18,420 bases of DNA from Acetobacteraceae bacterium (GCA_947379865.1 CANCOY010000074.1:1-18420); one strand, 5' to 3'. Shown: positions 7,775 to 15,452, numbered from the stretch's first letter. A program made the numbers and translations. The notes: generated from the sequence alone by a model not told the origin.

Positions 7775-8788
7775 ATGATCCCGCTTTCCGTTCTCGATCT
7801 CGTTCCGGTTCCCGAAGGGGCAACCCCGTCTGATGCCTTCGCCAACTCCCGCGATCTGGCACGCCATGCCGACGACTGGGGCTATACGCGCTACTGGCTC
7901 GCCGAGCATCACAACATGGTGGGCATCGCCAGCGCCGCCACGGCCGTGGTGATTGGCAATATCGCAGGCGCCACGCGACGCATCCGTGTGGGGTCGGGCG
8001 GCATCATGCTGCCGAACCACTCTCCCCTGGTGATCGCCGAACAGTTCGGCACGCTGGAATCGCTCTATCCGGGCCGGATCGATCTGGGGGTGGGCCGGGC
8101 ACCCGGTACCGACCAGATGACCTTCCGGGCCATGCGCCGCGACCCCTCGGGCGCCGAGCGCTTTCCCCAGGACGTGGTCGAACTGCAGACCCTGCTTGGC
8201 CCGGCGCAACCCAATCAGATGATCCGCGCCGTCCCCGGTGCCGGGCTGAATGTGCCGGTGTGGATCCTGGGTTCCAGCCTCTATGGCGCCCAACTGGCTG
8301 CCCTGCTCGGCCTGCCCTACGCCTTTGCCTCGCATTTTGCGCCGGATGCCCTGATGCAGGCCATCGAGGTCTATCGTTCGCGGTTCGAGCCCTCGGCCCA
8401 GCTGCAGGCACCCCATGTCATGGTCGGCGTGAACGTGGTGGTGGCCGATACGGATGCCGAGGCGCGCCGCCTTTTCACCTCGATCCAGCAGAGCTTTACC
8501 AATCTCTTCCGGGGCACGCGCGGCCAGCTGCGTCCGCCCATTGATGATATCGACAGCTATTGGTCACCCGCTGAAAAGGCTCAGGCCTCGCGGATGCTGG
8601 AGTGTTCCGTTGTCGGATCGTCTGAAACCGTCAAGCGCGAACTCGACGCCTTCATCGCCCGCACCGGCGCTGACGAACTGATGGTTGCAACCGCTGTTTT
8701 CGACCACGGCGCGCGGGTTGCATCCTACGGCAAGCTGGCCGCCCTCACGGGTCAGGGGGTCAACAGACTCGCCGCGGTTGCTGAGTAG
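7775..8788 (+). CDS. LLM-class oxidoreductase, LuxA/YhbW-like (MsnO8-type)
   Basis: A 337-residue single-domain luciferase-like TIM barrel. It begins directly with the first strand (IPLSVLDLVPV, 2-12). It shows WLAEHHNM (41-48) and the block NHSPLVIAEQFGTLE (81-95) with LGVGRAPG (104-111), the signature of the YhbW/MsnO8 group of LLM proteins, which bind FMN or a related flavin. Length is normal (about 330-340). AAGGAGAGG lies four bases before the ATG at 7775; upstream in-frame starts lack such a site. It stands alone on its strand between the divergent NtaA-type gene and the GMC unit 159 bases downstream. It is the third LLM protein in the window and belongs to a different branch from the other two. 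The family call is strong; the function is unknown. Confidence 0.9.
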   Translation: MIPLSVLDLVPVPEGATPSDAFANSRDLARHADDWGYTRYWLAEHHNMVGIASAATAVVIGNIAGATRRIRVGSGGIMLPNHSPLVIAEQFGTLESLYPGRIDLGVGRAPGTDQMTFRAMRRDPSGAERFPQDVVELQTLLGPAQPNQMIRAVPGAGLNVPVWILGSSLYGAQLAALLGLPYAFASHFAPDALMQAIEVYRSRFEPSAQLQAPHVMVGVNVVVADTDAEARRLFTSIQQSFTNLFRGTRGQLRPPIDDIDSYWSPAEKAQASRMLECSVVGSSETVKRELDAFIARTGADELMVATAVFDHGARVASYGKLAALTGQGVNRLAAVAE

Positions 8789-8798
8789 AAACAGGATT

Positions 8799-8827
8799 TA
8801 CGATACGTATAATATGTTTGCTACGAT
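8799..8827 (+). promoter_or_regulatory. AT-rich promoter/operator candidate upstream of the GMC operon
   Basis: A consensus TATAAT (8808-8813) overlaps the palindrome ATACGTAT (8803-8810). Direct repeats of TACGAT at 8799-8804 and 8822-8827, 23 bases apart, flank it. The -35 position (GTAGAA, 8785-8790) is poor, which would fit activator dependence. The local base composition is clearly more AT-rich than the surrounding genes. Promoter function is inferred from position and motif only. Confidence 0.4.
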
Positions 8828-8899
8828 GTACTGGTGATTCGGCTTGTCGTCATGACTTGAGATTGCCGGTCCCTTGGCTTGCAGCGCTCATGTAGTTGA

Positions 8900-8924
8900 G
8901 GAGGCATTCGCTGCCTTTGCCTCC
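8900..8924 (+). promoter_or_regulatory. 5' leader hairpin of the GMC gene
   Basis: GGAGGCA (8900-8906) pairs perfectly with TGCCTCC (8918-8924) around an 11-base loop. It ends 23 bases before the GMC start codon, in what would be the mRNA leader. The left arm contains a Shine-Dalgarno-like GGAGG but is too far from the ATG to serve it directly. Confidence 0.35.
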
Positions 8925-8947
8925 GAAATTGGGATTAGAGAATAGAC

Positions 8948-10564
8948 ATGGTCAGCCCAGAGACGATCGGTGAGTTCGACTATGTGATCGTCGGGGCCGG
9001 CTCAGCCGGCTGTGTTCTTGCAAATCGTCTGAGTGCGGATCGCAGCCTGCGCGTGCTGCTGCTGGAGGCCGGAGGGCGCGACAACGTGCCCTGGATCCAC
9101 ATCCCCATCGGCTATCTGTTCACCATGAACGATCCGCGCACGGACTGGTGTCTGAAGACTGACCCCGTCCCCGGGCTGAATAATCGTGTACTGAACTATC
9201 CGCGCGGCAGGGTGCTGGGTGGCAGTTCGGCCATCAACGGCATGATCTATATGCGCGGCCAGGCCCGCGATTATGATCTGTGGCGCCAGTTCGGCAACAC
9301 CGGCTGGGGCTGGGATGATGTTTTGCCGGTCTTCAAGCGCTCGGAAGACCATTGGCAGGGCGCCAGCGATTTCCATGGTGCGGGTGGCGAGTGGCGCGTT
9401 GAAGCGCCGCGCCTGTCCTGGACAATCCTTGATGCCTTCCGCGAGGCGGCGGCCGAGGTTGGTATTCCGAAATCAGATGATTTCAACCAGGGCGACAACG
9501 AGGGCTGCGGTTACTTCCAGGTAAACCAGCGCACCGGCATCCGCTGGACGACAGCCAAGGGCTTCCTCCGCCCGGTCCGGCGGCGCCCCAATCTGACCGT
9601 CCTCACCCACGCCCAGGCCGAGCGCATCATGGTGGAGGAGGGGCGCGCCAAGGGCCTGATCTTCTCCCAGGATGGCCAGCGCAAGATGGCCCGGGTAACG
9701 GGTGAAGTTATCATGGCGGCGGGCGCAATCGGCTCACCCCATATTCTGCAGTTGTCAGGCATTGGCCCGGGCGAACTGCTGCGAAAGAATGGCATCCCGG
9801 TGGTGCACGAACTGGCCAGCGTGGGAGAGAATCTGCAGGATCACCTGCAGCTGCGCACCATCTACAAGGTCAAGGGTGTGCGCACCCTCAACGGTCGGGG
9901 CAATGGCCTGATGGCGCGCGGCATCATGGGCCTGCAATATGCACTCGCCCGGCGCGGCCCCATGACCATGGCACCAAGCCAGCTTGGCTGTTTTGCCCGC
10001 TCGTCCGAAACACGCGAGACGGCGGACCTTGAATACCATGTCCAGCCGCTCAGCCTCGACCGCTTTGGCGAGCCGCTGCACGATTTCCCGGCCTTTACCG
10101 CCAGCGTGTGCAACCTGCGCCCCTCAAGCCGTGGCCATGTCCACCTCAAGGGCCCCGATCCGCTTGAGGCGCCGGCAATCCAGCCCAATTACCTCAGCAC
10201 CGATCAGGACCGGCATGTGGCCGTGGATGCCATCCGCCTGACGCGGCGTATCGTGGCGGCACCTGCCCTGCAGCGTTACAAGCCAGAGGAATATTTGCCC
10301 GGCGCCCAGATCGACAGCGATGAGGGCCTGGCCCGGGCCGCCGGCGAGATCGGCACGACGATTTTCCACCCGGTCGGCACCTGCCGCATGGGTACTGGCC
10401 CAGATGCGGTGGTTGACGCGCGCCTGCGCGTCGTGGGCATCAAGGGGCTGAGGGTGGTCGATGCCTCGATCATGCCCACGATCACGTCCGGCAACACAAA
10501 TTCGCCAACCGTCATGATCGCCGAAAAAGGTGCGGAGATGATCCTGGCCGACCGGCGCCGCTGA
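8948..10564 (+). CDS. GMC-family FAD-dependent alcohol/choline dehydrogenase-like protein
   Basis: A 538-residue glucose-methanol-choline oxidoreductase that would oxidise an alcohol to an aldehyde or ketone using FAD. The dinucleotide motif GAGSAG (16-21) ends with LLLEAGG. The GMC signature GRVLGGSSAINGMIYMRG follows at about residues 87-104, and AAGAIGSPHILQLSGIGP is the second signature. The active-site pair is His474 (FHPVGTCRMG) and an asparagine in GNTNSPT (Asn516/Asn518). Length and motifs are those of the BetA/AlkJ-like branch. An in-frame TAG at 8936 rules out any upstream start; the site before the ATG is weak. It heads a plus-strand unit with an MFS carrier one base downstream, then ABM and MaoC genes. 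The substrate is unknown; a carrier-imported alcohol is likely from context. Confidence 0.93.
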   Translation: MVSPETIGEFDYVIVGAGSAGCVLANRLSADRSLRVLLLEAGGRDNVPWIHIPIGYLFTMNDPRTDWCLKTDPVPGLNNRVLNYPRGRVLGGSSAINGMIYMRGQARDYDLWRQFGNTGWGWDDVLPVFKRSEDHWQGASDFHGAGGEWRVEAPRLSWTILDAFREAAAEVGIPKSDDFNQGDNEGCGYFQVNQRTGIRWTTAKGFLRPVRRRPNLTVLTHAQAERIMVEEGRAKGLIFSQDGQRKMARVTGEVIMAAGAIGSPHILQLSGIGPGELLRKNGIPVVHELASVGENLQDHLQLRTIYKVKGVRTLNGRGNGLMARGIMGLQYALARRGPMTMAPSQLGCFARSSETRETADLEYHVQPLSLDRFGEPLHDFPAFTASVCNLRPSSRGHVHLKGPDPLEAPAIQPNYLSTDQDRHVAVDAIRLTRRIVAAPALQRYKPEEYLPGAQIDSDEGLARAAGEIGTTIFHPVGTCRMGTGPDAVVDARLRVVGIKGLRVVDASIMPTITSGNTNSPTVMIAEKGAEMILADRRR

Positions 10565-10565
10565 T

Positions 10566-11837
10566 ATGGAGAGCCGGGGCCGCCCTGCCTTCCATTACGG
10601 CTGGGTCGTCTTTGGCGTTACCTTTCTTGTTCTGCTTACAGGTGCCGGGGCGCGTTCGGCGCCCAGCGTACTGATCCTGCCGCTGCAGCGGGAATTTGGC
10701 TGGTCGGCCGCCACCATTGGCTTTGCCATCGCCGGCAACATCTTTCTTTATGGGGCGCTTGGTCCCTTTGCGGTTGCCCTCTACGAGCGGTTCGGGGTGG
10801 TGCGCAGCGTTGCGACCGCCCTGCTGCTGCTGGCCGTCGGCACCAGTGCCACAGCCCTGATGTCGGAACCCTGGCAGATGCTGGTGCTATGGGGCGGCGT
10901 GGTTGGCAGTGCCATCGGCATGATCGGCCTGGTGCTGGGTGCCACCATTGCCAACCGCTGGTTTGTGCGTCATCGGGGCGTGGTCGTTGGCGTGCTCAGC
11001 GCCAGCACCGCGACCGGCCAACTGGTGTTCCTGCCTCTGCTGGCCTGGATCGTCGCCACACAGGGATGGCGGCTTGCGGTGGTGGCGGTGGGTGGCGTGG
11101 CCCTGCTGGTTCTTGTGCCCGTGCTCTGGCTGCTGCGCGGCTATCCCGCAGACAAGGGCCTGCCCCGCCTGGGCGAGACCACCATCACGCCGCCGCCTGC
11201 GGCAATCGGCAATCCCTTCCGGCGCGCCCTTGCCGGGCTGCAGACCGGGCTGGGCCGCCGTGATTTCTGGCTGCTGGCCGGCAGCTTCTTTGTTTGCGGT
11301 GCCTCGACCAATGGTCTGATCGGCACCCACCTGATTTCGGCCTGCGCCGATCATGGCCTGCCCGAGGTTCAGGCGGCAGGGCTGCTGGCGGCCATGGGCG
11401 TGCTGGATCTGCTGGGCACGGCCTTTTCGGGCTGGCTGACGGACCGCTATGACAGCCGCGTGCTGCTGGCGATCTATTATGGCCTGCGAGGCCTGTCGCT
11501 GTTGTTCCTGCCCTCGGCCTTTGACCTGGGGTTTGAAGGGCTTTCGCTGTTTGCCATCTTTTACGGGCTCGACTGGATCGCCACCCTTCCCGCCACCGTG
11601 CGCCTGTCGGGCCAGGTCTTTGGCGAGGCGGATGCCGCCCTGATGTTTGGCTGGGTGGCCGCCGCCCATCAGCTGGGCGCCGCCAGTGCCGCCTGGGGCG
11701 CGGGGCTGACGCGCACCCTTCTGGGGGGCTATGACCCCGCCTTTCTTGCCGCCGGTCTGCTGTGCCTGGGCGCCGCCCTGATGGTTCTCTTCATTGGCCA
11801 ACAGCAGCCCATGCCAAGGGCGATGGATCAGGGCTGA
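10566..11837 (+). CDS. MFS transporter, MCT/OFA-like, coupled to the GMC gene
   Basis: A 423-residue inner-membrane carrier. The FHYGWVVFG start (9-17), LQREFGWSAATIGFA (residues about 39-53) and ANRWFVRHRGVVVGVLSAS after helix 4 place it in the monocarboxylate/oxalate-formate-like MFS branch, as for the carrier at 4979-6295. The ATG is one base after the GMC stop (TGA T ATG) and has no clear Shine-Dalgarno, so translation probably depends on ribosomes finishing the GMC gene. This coupling strongly suggests that it imports or exports the GMC substrate or product. Hydrophobic segments are consistent with twelve helices. Confidence 0.92.
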   Translation: MESRGRPAFHYGWVVFGVTFLVLLTGAGARSAPSVLILPLQREFGWSAATIGFAIAGNIFLYGALGPFAVALYERFGVVRSVATALLLLAVGTSATALMSEPWQMLVLWGGVVGSAIGMIGLVLGATIANRWFVRHRGVVVGVLSASTATGQLVFLPLLAWIVATQGWRLAVVAVGGVALLVLVPVLWLLRGYPADKGLPRLGETTITPPPAAIGNPFRRALAGLQTGLGRRDFWLLAGSFFVCGASTNGLIGTHLISACADHGLPEVQAAGLLAAMGVLDLLGTAFSGWLTDRYDSRVLLAIYYGLRGLSLLFLPSAFDLGFEGLSLFAIFYGLDWIATLPATVRLSGQVFGEADAALMFGWVAAAHQLGAASAAWGAGLTRTLLGGYDPAFLAAGLLCLGAALMVLFIGQQQPMPRAMDQG

Positions 11838-11840
11838 TCC
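11825..11840 (+). other. Short inverted repeat over the carrier stop codon
   Basis: GGATCAG-GG-CTGATCC is a near-perfect dyad (about a 6-base stem with a 4-base loop) that contains the TGA at 11835-11837. No T-run follows, so at most it is a weak terminator or mRNA-stabilising element between the carrier and the ABM gene. Confidence 0.25.
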
Positions 11841-11918
11841 ACTTGGCATACTCGCCGCCCGGGCGTGTGCAATGCCCGCAGGCAGCAAGCCGGGGAGACA
11901 CCGGCGCGGAGGAATACC

Positions 11919-12227
11919 ATGATCAGCGTCCTTGCCATCATCACCGCCAAGCCCGGCCAGCGCGACAAGCTTCTGGCCGAAGTGCGCGGCAATCTTGCCG
12001 CCGTTCATGCCGAAAAGGGCTGTATCGAATATGCCCCGGTGGTCGACGCGCCGGGCCTTGGCTCGATTGCCACACCCATTGGCCCCGACGGCTTCGTGAT
12101 GATCGAGAAATGGGAGACGCTGGACGACCTGAAGGCCCATGCGGTGGCCCCCCATATGGCCGCCTATGCCGCCCGCACCAAGGATCTGGTGGCCAGCCGC
12201 GTCATCCATGTGCTCAGCCCCGCCTGA
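11919..12227 (+). CDS. Antibiotic biosynthesis monooxygenase (ABM) family, putative quinol monooxygenase
   Basis: A 102-residue dimeric alpha/beta-barrel protein. It shows the first strand and helix (VLAIITAKPGQRDKLLAEV, 4-22), the GCIEY strand, EKWET, and the helix HMAAYAARTKDL. These cofactor-free proteins act on quinols or related compounds (YgiN-like) or serve as helper enzymes, in the cytoplasm. A loop of about 15 residues (APGLGSIATPIGPDG) separates the middle strands. GGAGG six bases before ATG 11919 fixes the start; the in-frame ATG at 11865 is rejected. It is the third gene of the GMC unit, 81 bases after the carrier and 62 before the MaoC gene. Its TGA lies in a 14-base tandem repeat. 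The precise reaction is unknown. Confidence 0.85.
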   Translation: MISVLAIITAKPGQRDKLLAEVRGNLAAVHAEKGCIEYAPVVDAPGLGSIATPIGPDGFVMIEKWETLDDLKAHAVAPHMAAYAARTKDLVASRVIHVLSPA

Positions 12228-12255
12228 TGAATCTGGCCTGATGAATCTGGCCTGA
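12223..12255 (+). repeat. 14-base tandem repeat (2.4 copies) spanning the ABM stop codon
   Basis: The unit CCTGATGAATCTGG occurs at 12223-12236 and 12237-12250, followed by a partial CCTGA. The gene's stop is the first TGA (12225-12227), immediately followed by a second in-frame TGA (12228-12230). The later copies place TGA codons at 12239 and 12253, in the other two frames. Confidence 0.92.
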
Positions 12256-12289
12256 GGCCGAACCGACCAATCAAACAGGGAGTAGAAAA

Positions 12290-12757
12290 ATGCAGGGTCC
12301 AAGCAAGACCATGACGCTCGACGAGATCAAGGCCTTCACCGGCAAGGAAATCGGCGTCTCCGAATGGTTCGAGATCGACCAGTCGCGGATCAACCAGTTC
12401 GCCGACATCACCGAGGATCACATGTTTCTGCATGTGAACCCGGAAATGGCCAAGCAGACGCCGTTCGGCAGCACCATTGCCCATGGCCTGCTGACGCTCA
12501 GCATGATGCCAGTCATGTCATATCAGGCGGTGCCGGGTGTCTCGGGCACGCGCATGGGCGTGAACTATGGCTATAACAAGGTCCGCTTCATGGCCCCGGT
12601 GAAGTGCGGCAAGCGCATTCGCGGCCGTTTTGCCGTGAAGTCCGTCACCGACATGGGCGATGGCCGCGTGCAGTTGTCCCATGACGCCACCATCGAGATC
12701 GAGGGCGAGAGCAAGCCGGCTCTGGCCGCCGAATGGGTGACCATGGTCTGGATGTAA
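12290..12757 (+). CDS. MaoC-like dehydratase (R-specific enoyl-CoA hydratase, NodN/HtdZ-like)
   Basis: A 155-residue single hot-dog-fold hydratase. The hydratase-2 motif is present: FADITEDHMFLHVNPEMA, with catalytic Asp43 and His48, then TPFGSTIAHGLL. The overall pattern resembles NodN and mycobacterial HtdZ (Rv0130)-type proteins, which hydrate trans-2-enoyl-CoA esters. GGGAG seven bases before ATG 12290 fixes the start. It is the last gene of the GMC-carrier-ABM unit and is followed within 9 bases by a strong hairpin. It implies that the pathway passes through a CoA thioester, although no CoA ligase, dehydrogenase or thiolase is in the window. The substrate chain is unknown. Confidence 0.92.
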   Translation: MQGPSKTMTLDEIKAFTGKEIGVSEWFEIDQSRINQFADITEDHMFLHVNPEMAKQTPFGSTIAHGLLTLSMMPVMSYQAVPGVSGTRMGVNYGYNKVRFMAPVKCGKRIRGRFAVKSVTDMGDGRVQLSHDATIEIEGESKPALAAEWVTMVWM

Positions 12758-12765
12758 GTCCAAAC

Positions 12766-12796
12766 GGAGGGGTGGGCTGCTGCTGCCCGCCCCTCC
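12766..12796. terminator. Strong hairpin between convergent MaoC and DUF1330 genes
   Basis: GGAGGGGTGGGC pairs with GCCCGCCCCTCC (12 pairs, one of them G-T) around the 7-base loop TGCTGCT. It begins 8 bases after the MaoC stop and lies 23 bases beyond the DUF1330 stop, so it could serve both. No long T-run follows on either side (GTTTGG on the minus side). Confidence 0.65.
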
Positions 12797-12819
12797 ATGC
12801 TGGCCTATGCGTTTCTGGA

Positions 12820-13113
12820 TTACTCGTTGATCAGGTGCGCCTCAAAGGCCGTGAAGGCCTTGTTGCGATGGGCGATGGCCGCCTGATAATCCGGGTCGGC
12901 ATGCCAGGCCCGCGCCGCCGCCTCATCCGGGAAACGGATGGCGAGCGACATGGCAAAGGCGCCTGCGCCCGCCAGGCTGTCTGCCCGACGGCCGCGATAC
13001 ATGATTTCCCCGCCATGCCGCGCCACCACTGGCCCTGCCAGCTTCTGATAGGTGGCAAGGTCCTCTGCCCCATTGGGGTTGGGGGTGGTCATTACCAGTA
13101 CGATGGTCGCCAT
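12820..13113 (-). CDS. DUF1330 family protein
   Basis: A 97-residue protein with the DUF1330 dimeric alpha/beta-barrel pattern: first strand TIVLVMTTPNPNG (3-15), LATYQKLAGPVVARHGGEIMYRG, then FPDEAAARAWHADPDYQAA, the typical 'F-P-s...a..a..W..s..Y' core of the family. No function is established for the family; it is related in fold to the ABM proteins. GGAGG eight bases before ATG 13113 fixes the start; the frame is open further upstream, but without a site. It is divergent from the quinohemoprotein dehydrogenase across 162 bases and convergent with the MaoC gene. Confidence 0.88.
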   Translation of the reverse strand: MATIVLVMTTPNPNGAEDLATYQKLAGPVVARHGGEIMYRGRRADSLAGAGAFAMSLAIRFPDEAAARAWHADPDYQAAIAHRNKAFTAFEAHLINE

Positions 13114-13275
13114 GTCTTGTTCCTCCAGTGCCGCCGCACCGCTGTGGCAGCTTGTGGCGGGATCGTCTCCCGCAGGCCAGCGGGGCGCAAGGGGCCACAC
13201 TCGACGGACCGGGCCGAGGCGGGCTAGGCTTGGAGACAAATGCGCACGGCAGACGCGCCAATCCGGGGGGATCAA

Positions 13276-15387
13276 ATGCTCAGAATGCTAAGCGGCCTAG
13301 TGCTGGGTCTGGTTGTCTCATGGTCGGCCCTGGCCGCAACACCCGAGGATCTGCGCAAGGCAGCCGCCGTGGATGGCGCCCGCATCAGCAAGGCCGACAG
13401 CGAACCCGGCAACTGGCTGTCCAATGGCCGTACCTATTCCGAACAGCGCTTCTCTCCGCTCAAGGCCATCAACGCCAGCAATGTCGGCACCCTTGGCCTG
13501 GCCTGGGCCAATGACATGGACTCGACGCGCGGGCTTGAGGCCACGCCCATCGTCATCGACGGCGTCATGTATCTGACCGGCACCTGGAGCATCGTGCATG
13601 CCGTGGATGCCCGCACCGGCAAGACCCTGTGGACTTTTGATCCCGAAGTGCCCGGCCAATGGGCCCGCTATGCCTGTTGTGACGTGGTCAACCGGGGTGT
13701 CGCCGTCTGGGAGGGCAAGGTCTATGTCGGCACGCTCGATGGCCGCCTGATCGCCCTTGATGCCGGCACGGGCAAGCCCATCTGGTCGGTCGACACCATC
13801 GACGGCAAGGCCCCCTACACCATCACCGGCGCACCGCGCGTGGTGAAAGGCAAGGTCATCATCGGCAATGGTGGTGCCGAACTGGGCGTGCGCGGCTTCA
13901 TCACCGCCTATGACGCCACCACAGGCAAACAGGCCTGGCGCTTCTATACTGTCCCCGGCGACCCCGCGAAGCCCTTCGAACATCCGGAGATGGCCGCTGC
14001 CGCCAAGACCTGGAAGGGTGGCGAGTGGTGGAAGATCGGTGGCGGCGGCACGGCCTGGGACGGCATGGCCTATGACCCCGACCTCAACCTGCTCTATGTC
14101 GGCACCGGCAATGGCTCGCCCTGGATCCGCTATCTGCGCAGCCCCGGTGGCGGCGACAATCTCTATCTCTCCTCGATCCTGGCCATCGACCCCGATACGG
14201 GTCGCCTGAAGTGGCACTACCAGACGACGCCCGGCGACACCTGGGATTTCACCGCCACCCAGCCGATCATGCTGGCCGACATGAAAATCGACGGTCGCGA
14301 CCGCAAGGTGCTGATGCAGGCGCCCAAGAACGGCTTCTTCTATGTGCTGGACCGGGCCACCGGCGAGGTGGTCTCTGCCAAGCCCTATATCGGCATGAAC
14401 TGGGCCACCGGCTTTGACATGAAGACGGGCCGGCCCATCGAGAACCCGGAGATGAACTTCAAGGACGGCAAGATGAAGGTCATCAAGCCGTCACCGGCGG
14501 GTGGCCACAATTGGCACCCCATGTCGTTCAGCCCTGACACGGGCCTCGTCTATATCCCGATCCACGAGATCAGCTTCCCCTACTCCTACGATACCCATCA
14601 TTCCTACAAGCAGGTGCCGGGCTGGTGGAACCTTGGCATCGACATGGACCATCTGACCGACCTCACCGCTTATGCCGACCCGGACAAGCTGTCGGGCTAT
14701 CTGCTGGCCTGGGACCCGGTGAAGCAGGAAGCCCGCTGGACCGTGGAATACCCAGGCGCCCGCAATGGCGGCACCCTTGCGACTGCCGGCAACCTCGTCT
14801 TCATGGGCGCAGCTGATGGCACCTTCTCTGCCTTCAATGCCACCACGGGCGAACGCGTCTGGACCGTGCAGACGGGGCTTGGGATCATCGCGCCGCCGGT
14901 CAGCTATGAACTGGACGGTGAGCAATATGTGGCGGTGATGGCCGGCTATGGCGGTGGCGTGATTGCCGGCGCCTATGACCCGGCCTCGGCCATCTCGAAA
15001 TACCTCAACGAAGGCAAGCTGCTGACCTTCAAGGTGGGCGGCGGCCCGGTGCCCAAGCCGACGGTGCGCGACAACACGATCCCCGAGCCGCCGCCGATGA
15101 CCGCCTCGGCCGAGACGGTGGCCCATGGCGCCAAGGCGTTCACCAAGGTCTGTGGCTTCTGCCATGGCTTTGGCGCCGTCTCCTCGCTGGTGGCGCCAGA
15201 CCTGCGGCACATCAGCAACGAGACCCGCGACAACCTCGAGGAAATCGTGCTGCACGGCGCCCTCGCCGGCCGGGGCATGCCCAACTTCAGCGATATGCTG
15301 AATGCCGACGATGTGGCGGCGATCCGGGCCTATCTGATCAAGCGCACCCACGACCTGCGGGACAAGACACTGCCCCCCACGAACTGA
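13276..15387 (+). CDS. PQQ-dependent quinohemoprotein alcohol dehydrogenase (type II)
   Basis: A 703-residue periplasmic dehydrogenase that oxidises alcohols with PQQ and passes electrons through its own haem c. A signal peptide is visible (hydrophobic residues 5-20, ending SALA before ATPED). The eight-bladed propeller repeats (for example DARTGKTLWTF, DAGTGKPIW) follow. Adjacent cysteines Cys134-Cys135 form the ring disulfide over PQQ. Metal and catalytic ligands are Glu202, Asn279 and Asp324 (GDTWDFT). The C-terminal cytochrome domain has CGFCH (626-630) and a candidate axial Met668 (GMPNF). The residue two after the catalytic Asp is Thr, not the extra Asp of lanthanide enzymes, so calcium use is expected. 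ATG 13276 follows GGGGGG at five bases; the ATG at 13240 would spoil the signal peptide. No PQQ synthesis gene or separate cytochrome lies nearby. Confidence 0.95.
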   Translation: MLRMLSGLVLGLVVSWSALAATPEDLRKAAAVDGARISKADSEPGNWLSNGRTYSEQRFSPLKAINASNVGTLGLAWANDMDSTRGLEATPIVIDGVMYLTGTWSIVHAVDARTGKTLWTFDPEVPGQWARYACCDVVNRGVAVWEGKVYVGTLDGRLIALDAGTGKPIWSVDTIDGKAPYTITGAPRVVKGKVIIGNGGAELGVRGFITAYDATTGKQAWRFYTVPGDPAKPFEHPEMAAAAKTWKGGEWWKIGGGGTAWDGMAYDPDLNLLYVGTGNGSPWIRYLRSPGGGDNLYLSSILAIDPDTGRLKWHYQTTPGDTWDFTATQPIMLADMKIDGRDRKVLMQAPKNGFFYVLDRATGEVVSAKPYIGMNWATGFDMKTGRPIENPEMNFKDGKMKVIKPSPAGGHNWHPMSFSPDTGLVYIPIHEISFPYSYDTHHSYKQVPGWWNLGIDMDHLTDLTAYADPDKLSGYLLAWDPVKQEARWTVEYPGARNGGTLATAGNLVFMGAADGTFSAFNATTGERVWTVQTGLGIIAPPVSYELDGEQYVAVMAGYGGGVIAGAYDPASAISKYLNEGKLLTFKVGGGPVPKPTVRDNTIPEPPPMTASAETVAHGAKAFTKVCGFCHGFGAVSSLVAPDLRHISNETRDNLEEIVLHGALAGRGMPNFSDMLNADDVAAIRAYLIKRTHDLRDKTLPPTN

Positions 15388-15405
15388 GCGCCCGCCAAAC
15401 TGAAA

Positions 15406-15430
15406 GACCGCGCGGGGGCGCCGCGCGGTC
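15406..15430 (+). terminator. Hairpin downstream of the quinohemoprotein gene
   Basis: GACCGCGCGG / CCGCGCGGTC form a perfect 10-base stem with a 5-base loop, starting 18 bases after the stop codon. It is very GC-rich with no T-run, so it is a probable terminator or 3' stabiliser. Confidence 0.6.
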
Positions 15431-15452
15431 CATCAGGTTCAGGCAGACAAGC

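Noticed and set aside
10887..12302. Minus-strand open frame of about 471 codons across the MFS, ABM and intergenic regions
   Set aside because: It covers two well-supported plus-strand genes and the gap between them; composition is Gly/Gln/Arg-rich with no recognisable domain.
15382..15403. Repeated AACTGA at and after the quinohemoprotein stop codon
   Set aside because: Only six bases match, 16 apart, with different intervening sequence; too short to count as another stop-codon repeat.
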